From Methylophaga thalassica MP (lineage in GTDB: Bacteria > Pseudomonadota > Gammaproteobacteria > Nitrosococcales > Methylophagaceae), in NCBI RefSeq assembly GCF_000214595.1, contig NZ_AFIG01000001.1:434001-498000 (forward strand): a DNA stretch of 64,000 nt, in the 5' to 3' direction. Shown here piece by piece: positions 35,817 to 44,212 of the stretch. The notes under the pieces were generated by a model, which ran no database searches, had not been told where the DNA came from, and saw nothing but the letters and a program-made list of their open reading frames with translations. Positions within the stretch are counted from its first letter, which is position 1, and every line of letters starts with the position of its first letter. Made by a program: the position numbers and the translations under genes.

Positions 35817-36596
35817 TCACCGAATGCGACGAAGCAAAAACTTATCACAATAATCCTGCGTATCGACGATTTGGCTGTCTTGCAGGCGTTGTAACTGATG
35901 GAATAAAAACATTAAAAAGATACTGATCAGCAAGGCGACTAAGGTGGAGTTAAAAGCAATACCGAGACTGTCCGTCATCCCCGAGATGTCACCTGCGAGT
36001 GCTTTATCCGCCTGAGATAAAGCCTGACCGATACCGCGAACGGTACCGATAAAACCAATCGAAGGAATCGCCCAGATCAAATAACGAATCATGGTATTTT
36101 CAGAATCTTGTTTGACGGCTAACGCTTCCAGGTTGCTTTCGATCGCATCCGACAGGTTTTGCACATTATTGGTTGAGCTGTAGCGCCAAAGAGAAGAGCG
36201 TAAAGTCCGCACCAGCGGTGATTGCATACAGTCCGCTGGGATTTCAGTATCCAGCCGATGAATAATCGCATTCACATCCAGAGTATGTTTTGCATCAGTA
36301 TCCTCAGCTTGTGAATGGGCATCTTTAATCAGATCCACGCTGAACAAATACTTGGTTTTGAGAATATTTCGGTAGGCACTGAGGATCAGATAACAGCCCC
36401 ACAGCATCAGAATAAAACAGATTTCCTGCTCGTAATCTTTGATAATCACGGCAATATCGCGCGGTGCAGTTTGTCCCTGACTGACGGCAAACTCAATCAG
36501 TTGTGCTGCTTCTGGGCGAACATAACCAATGTAAAACAAATGCACGACAACGATAGAAATCAGTAATGCCGCAAAACTTTTCAGCATATCTTTCAT
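35817..36596 (-). CDS. MotA/TolQ/ExbB-type proton channel protein
   Basis: A 259-residue inner-membrane protein with four predicted helices: about 7-26, 59-79, 168-190 and 213-236, with a cytoplasmic segment between the second and third. The third helix carries IPSIGFIGTVRGIGQAL (Pro178) and the fourth SLGIAFNSTLVALLISI, the two signatures of the ExbB/TolQ/MotA family that line the ion channel. Such proteins form pentamers around a dimer of single-helix partners, using ion flow to move the periplasmic partner. Here the partners are most likely the two vWA proteins encoded directly downstream. The gene starts 3 bases after a 46-residue peptide gene. Confidence 0.87.
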   Translation of the reverse strand: MKDMLKSFAALLISIVVVHLFYIGYVRPEAAQLIEFAVSQGQTAPRDIAVIIKDYEQEICFILMLWGCYLILSAYRNILKTKYLFSVDLIKDAHSQAEDTDAKHTLDVNAIIHRLDTEIPADCMQSPLVRTLRSSLWRYSSTNNVQNLSDAIESNLEALAVKQDSENTMIRYLIWAIPSIGFIGTVRGIGQALSQADKALAGDISGMTDSLGIAFNSTLVALLISIFLMFLFHQLQRLQDSQIVDTQDYCDKFLLRRIR

Positions 36597-36599
36597 GGT

Positions 36600-36740
36600 T
36601 TAGATATCCACGGGAAAGGAAACAGGAGAGTTCAAACTAATAATAGGTTTGCCGGCATAAACGTTTTTCACCATCATCAACGCCAGCAGAAACAGGGCAA
36701 TGGATAATACAATCACCAACGATTTTTTAAGTGTTGCCAT
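36600..36740 (-). CDS. 46-residue membrane or secreted peptide in the envelope operon
   Basis: A short gene between the FGE-fold gene and the channel gene. It begins 1 base after the FGE-fold gene's stop codon, and its own stop lies 3 bases before the channel gene. GGAGG stands 8 bases before the ATG at 36740, stronger than for most genes in the operon. The peptide starts MATLKKSLVIVLSIALFLLA, one hydrophobic helix of about 18 residues, then VKNVYAGK and a 20-residue polar tail rich in Ser and Pro. It could be a single-helix membrane peptide with a periplasmic tail, or a signal peptide cut after VYA. Its position suggests that it assembles with the channel. Confidence 0.8.
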   Translation of the reverse strand: MATLKKSLVIVLSIALFLLALMMVKNVYAGKPIISLNSPVSFPVDI

Positions 36741-36741
36741 A

Positions 36742-38748
36742 TTAATGACCTCCGTAAACATAACGTCCGAGCCGGAAACCTAAGTCATCGCGGCCCTGAC
36801 TGGCGCCATCCCGATACGACGCCCTTAATTTTGAGAGTGTGCCTGAACGCCAGTTAGCGCCTTTCACAACATGCTCATCACCGGCTGATTTATCCAGCGT
36901 CTGAGTATAAACAAGCCCCGGTTTAGGTACAGTAAGTGAGTAATTATCATGTGTCCATTCACTGACATTGCCGCCCAAATCAAATAAACCTGATAACTCT
37001 CTGTTCATCGACATCACCGGTGCCATGCCAGCATAACCGTCGTTATAACGTGGCACATAATGTGTCACCGAGCCTTTAGCTGATTCATCCGCTATATTCA
37101 CTGCTTTAGGGGGAATGGTTTTGTCATTACCCCAGACAAACAGTGTTTGAACCGGGCGGCCGGCTTTTCTGGCTAACCATTCCCACTCGGCCTCGGTCAG
37201 TAATCGATAACCATCAGCTTGATCATTGATTTGCGTGACCTGATTACCATTGATCTTATACACCACTGTTAGGCCTTCAAGCTGACTCAACCAGTTGGCG
37301 TAACGTACAGCATCTAACCAGGTCACGGATGTGACCGGCAAGTTCGGATTACCTTTGTGGCTTTTATCAAATTGGGCATAGGCAGCATTCGTCACTTCAT
37401 GCACCCCAGCATAAAATGGGCGGTTAATGGTGACTTTGCGGATAAACTCATTGGCCCGTTGTCCCGGCTCACTGCGTTCAGCGCCCATAATGATGGTGTC
37501 GTTTGGTGTGAATAACATCATCTCGCCGCCGGCACGGGTTTTATAGCTTCTGGGGGCTTCTTGCAGCCGGGCTTGTTTTTCAGTCAGTAAATTCACTGAG
37601 ACGCTGCTGGTCGATTTTGCTGTCGGTGTTATCGTGCGAATTTCAGCTCGGTAGCCGTCCAGACTAAAGCCGATAGTCTGTGGCAGTGCATCCAGCGTTA
37701 AGCTTAATGGCGTTTGTCCAACAGGCTTATTATTAATGGTGATATTCGCTTGGGGCGTGGACTCTATCACCACCTTGCCCATTTCTTTTTCTAAGTTGAA
37801 CTGCAGTTCGCTAGTTTCGCCCTGCTTAAGATTAACCCGCTTGGACTGGGAGAAATAGCCTGGTTTTTTGTAAGTCAGTACGTTGTTTTGATTGGCGTCC
37901 ACTTTGATGACATTTTGTAATGGCGTATCAATACCATTGACGGTCAGTGTGCCGCCCTCAGGTAACGCGGTGAGATTGACCTTTGCACGCTCTGCCTGCA
38001 GTCGATATTGCCTGTTTATCTGTGTGCTTGTCTGATTGATCTCGACAGAATCAGTGACGGTCTCAAACCCCGATTTAGTGATGTCGAGCTGATGTGGGCC
38101 GCCGGGCAGGGATAAGGTTAAAGGCGTATGCCCCTGTGCTTTTCCATCGATAGAAACATCTGCCTGAGCGGGTGTGCTGCTCAGTGATAACTCACCCATG
38201 ATGGGGGTTAAGTTAAGTGTTTCTTCAATCTTCTGCGCGGGCGCTAAGCTATATTGCCGGGTAACAGGCTCATAAAAAGGGTGACTGGCCTTGATGGTGT
38301 AGTCACCATTCTCAAATGATTGTTCAAACGTATTGGCCACGGTCGTGAGTTTGTCATTGATATACCAGCGGGTTTTATTGTCTTCCAACCCGGTTTTCAA
38401 TATGACTTCAGCAGGTAAGGGCTGCAAGGTGATTTGTGTTACTTTGCCAAAGCCGGATTGAGAAATCAGCTGTGTTGCTGTTTGGTAGCCAGGCGCAGAG
38501 GCTTCTACCTCAGCGGTGTCAGACAAACTATATAAATGATGATCCAGTATCAGAGCGATGCCACTGTTGGTGCTCAGCTTCGCTTCAGTGCTGATGGCTT
38601 CAGGCAAGACTTGAATGGGTGTCGCTCGCGAAGCAATGAGTGTCGCAAAAACAATGCAGGCAACAACGATAAAACCGAGGCTGAGCCATAACAGCATACG
38701 CCGCTGTCGACGTTTAGCAGCCTCAATGGCCTGATTAAATTCGCTCAT
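36742..38748 (-). CDS. PEGA-domain protein with inactive FGE-sulfatase fold
   Basis: A 668-residue protein: N-terminal cytoplasmic stretch, membrane helix (about 18-39), then a periplasmic part with about four PEGA-type beta repeats (for example STPAQADVSIDGKAQGHTPL, STPQANITINNKPVGQTPL) and a C-terminal formylglycine-generating-enzyme (SUMF1) fold from about 400. Typical FGE marks are present: EVTNAAYAQF, RLLTEAEWEWLARKAG, FDLGGNVSEW, GFRLGR. The catalytic cysteines are missing: the segment VVKGANWRSGT, where active FGEs have Cys, has none. The fold is therefore probably a binding module. Start at ATG 38748; a TTG at 38754 is also in frame. It overlaps the preceding gene by 14 bases. Confidence 0.82.
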   Translation of the reverse strand: MSEFNQAIEAAKRRQRRMLLWLSLGFIVVACIVFATLIASRATPIQVLPEAISTEAKLSTNSGIALILDHHLYSLSDTAEVEASAPGYQTATQLISQSGFGKVTQITLQPLPAEVILKTGLEDNKTRWYINDKLTTVANTFEQSFENGDYTIKASHPFYEPVTRQYSLAPAQKIEETLNLTPIMGELSLSSTPAQADVSIDGKAQGHTPLTLSLPGGPHQLDITKSGFETVTDSVEINQTSTQINRQYRLQAERAKVNLTALPEGGTLTVNGIDTPLQNVIKVDANQNNVLTYKKPGYFSQSKRVNLKQGETSELQFNLEKEMGKVVIESTPQANITINNKPVGQTPLSLTLDALPQTIGFSLDGYRAEIRTITPTAKSTSSVSVNLLTEKQARLQEAPRSYKTRAGGEMMLFTPNDTIIMGAERSEPGQRANEFIRKVTINRPFYAGVHEVTNAAYAQFDKSHKGNPNLPVTSVTWLDAVRYANWLSQLEGLTVVYKINGNQVTQINDQADGYRLLTEAEWEWLARKAGRPVQTLFVWGNDKTIPPKAVNIADESAKGSVTHYVPRYNDGYAGMAPVMSMNRELSGLFDLGGNVSEWTHDNYSLTVPKPGLVYTQTLDKSAGDEHVVKGANWRSGTLSKLRASYRDGASQGRDDLGFRLGRYVYGGH

Positions 38749-40180
38749 CGGCAATCACGGTGACTTGATAATCGCTACGGTTCAAAGGGATCTGCACCTC
38801 AATCAGCTTGGAGCGATAACCCTCGCGTTTGCCTTCAAAAGAGTAGGTGCCAGGTTTGAGCTGAATCGTTTTACCTGTCGTTTCGCCCACTTTCCCCACC
38901 CCGCGAACGGAGACGAAGGTTTTACCATCGGAAATCACATTCACGTTCACCGGGGTATTCACGGCATTGATGGTGGACTTCAAGTGTTGAGCCGATTTCG
39001 CCAGAGATGGACTCTGAGCACCAAAAGACTCGGCCTGAATCACATTGATATCAGCCGTAGCTTTTACCGCTGGATTACTTAGACGATAAGGGTTTTGCAA
39101 TAAGCCCTGAATATTTTGGTCGATCTCCACAATCCGTTTGGCCTGATTTAAGCGGTCGATAAGGTCTTTATTGGCTGGCCGTTCTTTTAGGGCAGCGCTT
39201 AATTCCTGTTTGGCAGTTTCCCAGTTATCGGCTTGTTGTGCCTTCTCAGCCGCGACAATATGCTGGTTGAAACGCAATTGTGACTCCAGTTGAGCTAATG
39301 CCGATTTCACTTCTTTATTTTCAGGTCGGGAAGGGTAAATTTTTTCTGCCTGACTCAGTGCCTGTCTGGCTTTTTCAACCAGCTGCTGTTCAATCGCTTG
39401 ATACGCTTGAGATATGGCCTGGTTAAAACGTGACTCGGCCAGCTGTGTGCGCAGCACCTGGGCGCGCTGTTTCATCTCTTCTCGATCGGGTTCGATTTTC
39501 AGTAATTCTTCAATCAGAGACAGCTCTTTATTCGGATTGTTTTCATTTTTAGCGACACGAATCGCTTCATTCAGCTCAACTATTTGCGGGATGTTTTCTA
39601 TTTTTTTGGCCAAGGCCTGAGCATCTGCTGAATCTGCCTTTTGAATCAGCGCGTTATCTATCGCCAGACGGGCGGTTTGATAATCATAATTGTCATATGC
39701 CTTTTGCGCCTCCTGCATGGCTTTTTCAAAAGCCGCTTCGCTGTCAGCCAGGGTTTTCTCAGCGGTTTGCGTCAGCGTATCAATGGCTTGTTTCGCTTTG
39801 GCATATTGCCCGGTGCCAAAGGTATCAACGGCGGTTTTTTCCTGGTTTTTTATGGTCTCGGCGAGGGTTTTATCCCAGCTATCAATATCGATTTTTTCCA
39901 GCTGCGGTTTCAGTGTATTTTCATAAAAAGAAAACGCATCCAGATAGGCTTGGCGTAATGCAGCAATATCTTCTTCGTTTTTCGGTTCTTCGACTTTTTG
40001 TGGTACGGGTTGTGTGTCTGACAGTGTTTCTTCAGTTGATGGTGTACTGTTAAATCGAACATTATTAAGGCTGAACAACACTAGCCCTGTTACCAGAATA
40101 AGTGAGAGCACGATAATCACGCCAATGAGCAGGCGCTGTTGTTTCGCCTGCTTGGCTCTGCGTATTTCTTCGTTGATCAT
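38735..40180 (-). CDS. Membrane-anchored helical-repeat protein with C-terminal PEGA-like domain
   Basis: A 481-residue protein with a short basic N terminus, a membrane helix (about 17-38), and a long periplasmic region of helical repeats (about 65-365; TPR-like pairs such as YDNYDYQTARLAID and the AEKAQQADNWETAKQELSAA unit). The last 80 residues (VNVNVISDGKTFVSVRG, then LKPGTYSFEGKREGYRSK) look like a PEGA-type beta domain. The N-terminal layout resembles that of the next gene's product (charged start, one helix), so the two may sit side by side. It ends inside the start of the FGE-fold gene. A scaffold role in the periplasm is inference. Confidence 0.75.
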   Translation of the reverse strand: MINEEIRRAKQAKQQRLLIGVIIVLSLILVTGLVLFSLNNVRFNSTPSTEETLSDTQPVPQKVEEPKNEEDIAALRQAYLDAFSFYENTLKPQLEKIDIDSWDKTLAETIKNQEKTAVDTFGTGQYAKAKQAIDTLTQTAEKTLADSEAAFEKAMQEAQKAYDNYDYQTARLAIDNALIQKADSADAQALAKKIENIPQIVELNEAIRVAKNENNPNKELSLIEELLKIEPDREEMKQRAQVLRTQLAESRFNQAISQAYQAIEQQLVEKARQALSQAEKIYPSRPENKEVKSALAQLESQLRFNQHIVAAEKAQQADNWETAKQELSAALKERPANKDLIDRLNQAKRIVEIDQNIQGLLQNPYRLSNPAVKATADINVIQAESFGAQSPSLAKSAQHLKSTINAVNTPVNVNVISDGKTFVSVRGVGKVGETTGKTIQLKPGTYSFEGKREGYRSKLIEVQIPLNRSDYQVTVIADERI

Positions 40181-40188
40181 GGCGGCGT

Positions 40189-41424
40189 TTAAAGCGCTTT
40201 ATCAGGTGTCGATTCAAGCTCATACATACGTGCCATGAAGGCACGCCATTGCTGAAACTGCTGTTCCATATTACCGGTCAACTTGGTGCTTTGATTTTCA
40301 AACTCAATCACTTGAGGTGACATTTCCAAATCCAGTGACTGGCCCAGCTCATTGATCGCATCCTGATGGAATTTGGCTTCTTCACGCGAAGTAATACCAC
40401 TGGTAATTAACACCGCACCGCCAATCCCTCCGGCGATAGTGACCATATCCCTGCCCAAGTTATTGTCATAACGGCTGCCATTTGAACCTACCGCCACCGC
40501 CGCAGCAATTAATAAGGCGCCACCCACAATTTTCATCAGACTTTTATTCTGTGCTTCTTGTTGAAGTTTCAGTTCTGTCGCACTGGCTTTTTGCCAGGTC
40601 AGATAACTGTCATCCATTTTCTGTGAAAAAGCGGCGTAGTTAGGTTGCAGGTTATCAACAAATAATTGTTCTTTAACGCGAATCGCTTTCACTCGTTCAT
40701 AAAGCGGATCCGCTTCACTCGGCATGCCTTTAAGTTTAATTGGCGTGGAGCTGGTATCCATATATTCATCAAAGGCTTTGTCGTTAAAGCTGGCACCGAA
40801 GCGTAAATCAGCAATGTGTTTTACCGTGCTTAAGTCCGATGGTTTTTGTTTCAGTAAGGCTTTGACGATATCAGCCGCTGCTTTATCAAATGCCGGATCA
40901 TAAGGATCCTTATCGGTATTTCTGGGATTTTTGTAAAAGCCATCTCCCACCTCGTAGTCGATATTGTCATCCAGCCACTGTTTGCCACTGGCATCGACCA
41001 CTTGCATATCAAATTCCACTTCCAGGCCATTTGATTCAACAATATTGCCTAAAACATATAGATCACCTGAAGCGGTTTTATCAGGTGTGACTCGAACCGC
41101 ACCAAACTTGCCAGTATCATCGAGCGCTTTTTTAAGTTTATAGGCGAAACGATTTGCTTCAGCCCGACGCAGTTCCGGCCATACACCTTCTTTTTCATAA
41201 TTGGCCGCTTTGTCAGAAAGACCGGGTGAGAACACTGGAATAACCACGTCCATTTTTGGGCCGCTGTAAGCCGTTTTCGACATATCTTCACTAAAGCTTG
41301 AAGACGATCGCGGTCCGACATTCACACCTGATCCGGATGTAGTAGCACAGCCCGTCAGCACATGCAGCATGACCAGCAGGTAGACCAGAAACTTGGATGG
41401 TTTTCTAAAACGATCAATGTTCAA
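40189..41424 (-). CDS. Envelope lipoprotein of unknown function
   Basis: A 411-residue lipoprotein: signal peptide with lipobox VLTGC (Cys at about 26), then a polar domain. It contains FSPGLSDKAANYEKEGVWPEL, a segment GDLYVLGNIVESNGLEVEFDMQV, and a hydrophobic stretch with many Gly near residue 300 (KIVGGALLIAAAVAV and GGIGGAVLITSG) that could enter a membrane. The start is TTG at 41424, supported by AAGGG upstream; it overlaps the previous gene by 11 bases. No family recognised beyond a faint likeness to curli-type CsgG lipoproteins in the GDLYVLGNI region, which I would not rely on. It likely sits at the outer membrane and is part of the eight-gene operon. Confidence 0.72.
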   Translation of the reverse strand: MNIDRFRKPSKFLVYLLVMLHVLTGCATTSGSGVNVGPRSSSSFSEDMSKTAYSGPKMDVVIPVFSPGLSDKAANYEKEGVWPELRRAEANRFAYKLKKALDDTGKFGAVRVTPDKTASGDLYVLGNIVESNGLEVEFDMQVVDASGKQWLDDNIDYEVGDGFYKNPRNTDKDPYDPAFDKAAADIVKALLKQKPSDLSTVKHIADLRFGASFNDKAFDEYMDTSSTPIKLKGMPSEADPLYERVKAIRVKEQLFVDNLQPNYAAFSQKMDDSYLTWQKASATELKLQQEAQNKSLMKIVGGALLIAAAVAVGSNGSRYDNNLGRDMVTIAGGIGGAVLITSGITSREEAKFHQDAINELGQSLDLEMSPQVIEFENQSTKLTGNMEQQFQQWRAFMARMYELESTPDKAL

Positions 41425-42055
41425 CGTTCATACCCTTATATTTTCTGTATTCATCCCAGAGCTTTTTGCGTATCTCTGGGTCGGTTTCTGCCTCGGCGGC
41501 GACACGGATCTGAGCAGCAATGGCATCATCATTATCCGCTGGTGGAATATCTTCCGGAATCTTACCATTCTCAGCGACACTGCCTGAGGCAGATATCTTA
41601 CCTGAACCCGATTCAGTTGATTCTTGTGTATCTGATGCCGCTGCCATAGCTTCGTTAGAAGGCGCTTGTTCTGTGCCTTGCATCATGTCACTGGCTACTG
41701 ATTCGGTACCACTGGCACCACCTGCTAAACTTCCATTGCCGGTGTCACCACCGCCGCCACCTGAACCGGAGCCAGCGCCAGCACCTGAGCCATTACCACT
41801 ATTAGCTGAGGATGAATTGGATGAGATGGAGATATTACATAACTCAAAGCGATTGAGAGAATCACTCAGCGCCTGTTCCATACGGGCCAGTTTTTCTGCT
41901 CGGGTCAACGCGGGATTATCCAGATAATCCACACTCACATTTTTACAATCCGTTGTATTGCTTGCGGATTCATCCGCCTGACTCAGCCCGGAATAGAGCA
42001 TAGAACCCGACGCAATGGTGAGTAATAAAAAGACAGAGATAGGCTTTTTTCTCAT
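41414..42055 (-). CDS. Secreted Gly/Ser-rich protein, first gene of the envelope operon
   Basis: A 213-residue protein with a signal peptide (cleavage after SQA, residue 27). The mature part has two cysteines (TDCKNV, ELCNIS) and a short helical region (DNPALTRAEKLARMEQALSD), then a low-complexity stretch of Gly, Ser and Ala (about 80-120) and an acidic Ser-rich part, ending in a charged helix (DPEIRKKLWDEYRKYKG). It looks like a flexible periplasmic or surface linker protein. I do not recognise the family. It is the first gene of the operon; the space to the next upstream gene holds a terminator, so a promoter should lie between 42056 and 42118. Confidence 0.72.
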   Translation of the reverse strand: MRKKPISVFLLLTIASGSMLYSGLSQADESASNTTDCKNVSVDYLDNPALTRAEKLARMEQALSDSLNRFELCNISISSNSSSANSGNGSGAGAGSGSGGGGGDTGNGSLAGGASGTESVASDMMQGTEQAPSNEAMAAASDTQESTESGSGKISASGSVAENGKIPEDIPPADNDDAIAAQIRVAAEAETDPEIRKKLWDEYRKYKGMNVEH

Positions 42056-42118
42056 CGTTGAAAAACGCTCCCGAGATATTCATTGATTAATGATAGCTAT
42101 CTTAAAACGATAAGACAG

Positions 42119-42150
42119 CAAAAAGCACAGATCTTTCCTGACCTGTGCTT
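42119..42150 (-). terminator. Terminator of the PQQ sugar dehydrogenase gene
   Basis: Reading the minus strand, stem AGCACAG (42144-42150) / CTGTGCT (42125-42131) is followed by five T. It separates the dehydrogenase gene from the envelope operon, so that operon has its own promoter. Confidence 0.75.
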
Positions 42151-42192
42151 CAGCTGATAATAAAATGCTACAAGCAGTGAGTGACTTAAGTG

Positions 42193-43509
42193 TTATTCGG
42201 GGCTAACACGCCATATCGTGTTGCCGACATCATCAGCCACCAATAAGCCACCCATTTTATCGACCACAACACCGACCGGACGTCCTCTTGCATCACCATC
42301 CTCATTGACAAATCCGGTTAAGACTTCCTGAGGAAGGCCATCAGGCTTACCATTCTTAAACGGTACAAAAATCACTTTATAACCGCTTAATGGTTTTCTG
42401 TTCCACGAACCGTGCTGACCAATAAACGCGCCATGATGATATTTCTCTGCCAGCAAATCTGCTTCATAAAACGTCAGGCCCAATGATGCAGTATGAGCGC
42501 CCAATGCATAATCGGGTTTGATAGCTTTTTTCACTAACTCAGGTCGTTGCGGTTGCACTCGGGTATCTACGTGTTGTCCGTAGTAACTATAAGGCCAGCC
42601 ATAGAATGCACCGTCTTTCACTGAGGTCATATAATCCGGCACCAGATCACTACCGATTTCGTCACGTTCATTGACCGTGGTCCAAAGCTCGCCGGTCTGT
42701 GGCTGCCAAGCCAGTCCATTAGGGTTGCGTAAACCTGAGGCAAATATACGTTTTTCACCGGTTTGCAGGTTCACTTCCAGAATGGCTGCACGATTTTCTT
42801 CTGCTTCTATGCCGTTTTCACCGACATTACTGTTTGAACCCACAGTGGCATAAAGCTTTGTGCCATCTTTATTTGCAATAATATTCTTGGTCCAATGGTG
42901 GTTAATCGGTCCTCCCGGTAAATCTGTCACATGCTCTGGCTTAGCGGTGATTTGAGTCTGTCCTTCTTTATAAGGGAATCGCACAATCTCATCAGCATTG
43001 GCGACATAAAAGTCATTGCCAATCAGTTCCATACCAAAGGGAGAATGTAGATTATCTAAAAACACATGCCGTGTTTCAGCGACACCATCATTATCGTTGT
43101 CACGAAGTAAGGTAATTCTATCGGCACTGGGTACTGCCGCACCGGCATCTTCTAATACCATACCTGTAATCCAGGACCTAATACTCCAATCTGTACTTTC
43201 ACTCTTTGGTGCATTTGATTCAGCTACTAATACATCGCCGTTGGGCAAGACATACAACCACCGAGGATGATCTAAATCCACAGCAAACCGATTGACCATA
43301 AGTCCTTCAGCAGCAGTGGGTTTGGCATCAATCGGCCAGCCCTCAGCGGGAGCAATATTTAGGGTGGGGATAAGCGATGTTTCGGGTGCCACTAAAACAG
43401 GATCAGGTCCAAAATCCGCTTGTGATGCAATTTTAGATGTATCGCCACAGCCACTCAGGCTAAGGGCGATAATACTGATCGCGGCGCTGTTTTTATAAAG
43501 GTGCTGCAT
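42193..43509 (-). CDS. PQQ-dependent sugar (sorbosone-type) dehydrogenase lipoprotein
   Basis: A 438-residue lipoprotein with lipobox LSGC (Cys at about 21). The beta-propeller domain has the marks of the sorbosone/soluble glucose dehydrogenase group: [57 protein letters not shown] and [11 protein letters not shown] near the end. Members use pyrroloquinoline quinone and calcium to oxidise sugars or related alcohols in the periplasm; the real substrate here is unknown. The ATG at 43509 has AGGAG upstream and begins the signal peptide, so I chose it over the earlier in-frame codon at 43560. It gives the orphan pqqA gene at 15195 a possible user in the same region. Confidence 0.87.
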   Translation of the reverse strand: MQHLYKNSAAISIIALSLSGCGDTSKIASQADFGPDPVLVAPETSLIPTLNIAPAEGWPIDAKPTAAEGLMVNRFAVDLDHPRWLYVLPNGDVLVAESNAPKSESTDWSIRSWITGMVLEDAGAAVPSADRITLLRDNDNDGVAETRHVFLDNLHSPFGMELIGNDFYVANADEIVRFPYKEGQTQITAKPEHVTDLPGGPINHHWTKNIIANKDGTKLYATVGSNSNVGENGIEAEENRAAILEVNLQTGEKRIFASGLRNPNGLAWQPQTGELWTTVNERDEIGSDLVPDYMTSVKDGAFYGWPYSYYGQHVDTRVQPQRPELVKKAIKPDYALGAHTASLGLTFYEADLLAEKYHHGAFIGQHGSWNRKPLSGYKVIFVPFKNGKPDGLPQEVLTGFVNEDGDARGRPVGVVVDKMGGLLVADDVGNTIWRVSPE

Positions 43510-43691
43510 AGTGTGCTCCTTTGAATGAATATTTGAGTCTAACAATATTGACCTTACCAATGACTTGCTTTGGGTTAAAGGATGATTACTTGAAATGGAT
43601 CAACGTGATCGTCAATAAAAAATGACCTTGGAATTCTTTAATAATTCACATTGTCATAAAAAGCGGTTTATTCACCTTTCAAGGAGATAAC

Positions 43692-44009
43692 ATGCAAATT
43701 CAGGTAAATACCGATCGTCATATTCCAGGTGACGATACGCTCACTGATTCGATTCGTGAGGAATTACAACACGCTCTTAAACGCTTCGATGAACACGTCA
43801 CCCGCATCGAAGTCCACCTAAGCGATCAAAACAGTGAAAACCGTGGCGGAGCCGATGATATTCGCTGCCTGATTGAAGCTCGGATAGAAGGTCATCAACC
43901 CAATGTGGTCACCCATGATGCCGCCTCTGTCAAACAAGCATTTACCGGAGCCACCGATAAAATCAAACGTGTACTCACCACCACGATTGAACGCATGAAA
44001 TCACACTAA
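43692..44009 (+). CDS. HPF/RaiA-family ribosome-associated protein
   Basis: A 105-residue protein of the ribosome hibernation factor fold (sigma-54 modulation/S30EA): DEHVTRIEVHLSDQNS, a following CLIEARIEGH beta strand and AFTGATDKIKRVL helix. It lacks the C-terminal extension of long HPF, so it is of the short type. Such proteins bind the small ribosomal subunit in stationary phase. It is not next to rpoN, where the hpf of gammaproteobacteria usually lies, so it is probably a paralogue. AAGGAGATAAC precedes the ATG and a strong terminator follows. Confidence 0.85.
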   Translation: MQIQVNTDRHIPGDDTLTDSIREELQHALKRFDEHVTRIEVHLSDQNSENRGGADDIRCLIEARIEGHQPNVVTHDAASVKQAFTGATDKIKRVLTTTIERMKSH

Positions 44010-44031
44010 GAACGTATTTTCTATCCATCAT

Positions 44032-44068
44032 AAAAGGCCAAACAATTTGATTTGTTTGGCCTTTTTTA
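44032..44068 (+). terminator. Terminator of the HPF-like gene
   Basis: Stem AAAGGCCAAACA / TGTTTGGCCTTT with a loop of about 6 bases followed by six T, 25 bases after the stop codon. Also T-rich on the other side (AAAA before the stem). Confidence 0.9.
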
Positions 44069-44111
44069 TTCTGATTCCCATGGATCTCTTGTGAGCGAGT
44101 ATTTATTTATC

Positions 44112-44212
44112 TGCGGTGAATAACGTGATTAATCACCGCATAAAATGCGGTAAATAATTTGTTTTTGCGGTGAATAAAGATTATTATCACTGCATAATTT
44201 GCGGTGATTAAT
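44112..44212. promoter_or_regulatory. Palindromic repeats TGCGGTGA ahead of the Fic gene
   Basis: Within 100 bases the word TGCGGTGA(A/T)TAA and its variants occur at 44112 and 44166 as single copies, and as inverted pairs CACCGCA-TAAAA-TGCGGT (44134-44151) and CACTGCA-TAATT-TGCGGTG (44188-44206). The second pair reaches the start codon at 44213. Such an array fits autoregulation by a DNA-binding protein, most likely the Fic protein itself, which has a C-terminal winged helix. Confidence 0.6.

Noticed and set aside
33799-36596. Zorya defence system as the identity of the channel and vWA genes
   Set aside because: ZorB carries an OmpA-type domain and Zorya has ZorC/ZorD or ZorE effectors with helicase or nuclease parts. 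Here vWA, PEGA and FGE-fold proteins are present and no nuclease or helicase.
39697-40053. Long plus-strand frames opposite the helical-repeat gene
   Set aside because: They are shadows of a gene with clear membrane and repeat structure on the minus strand.
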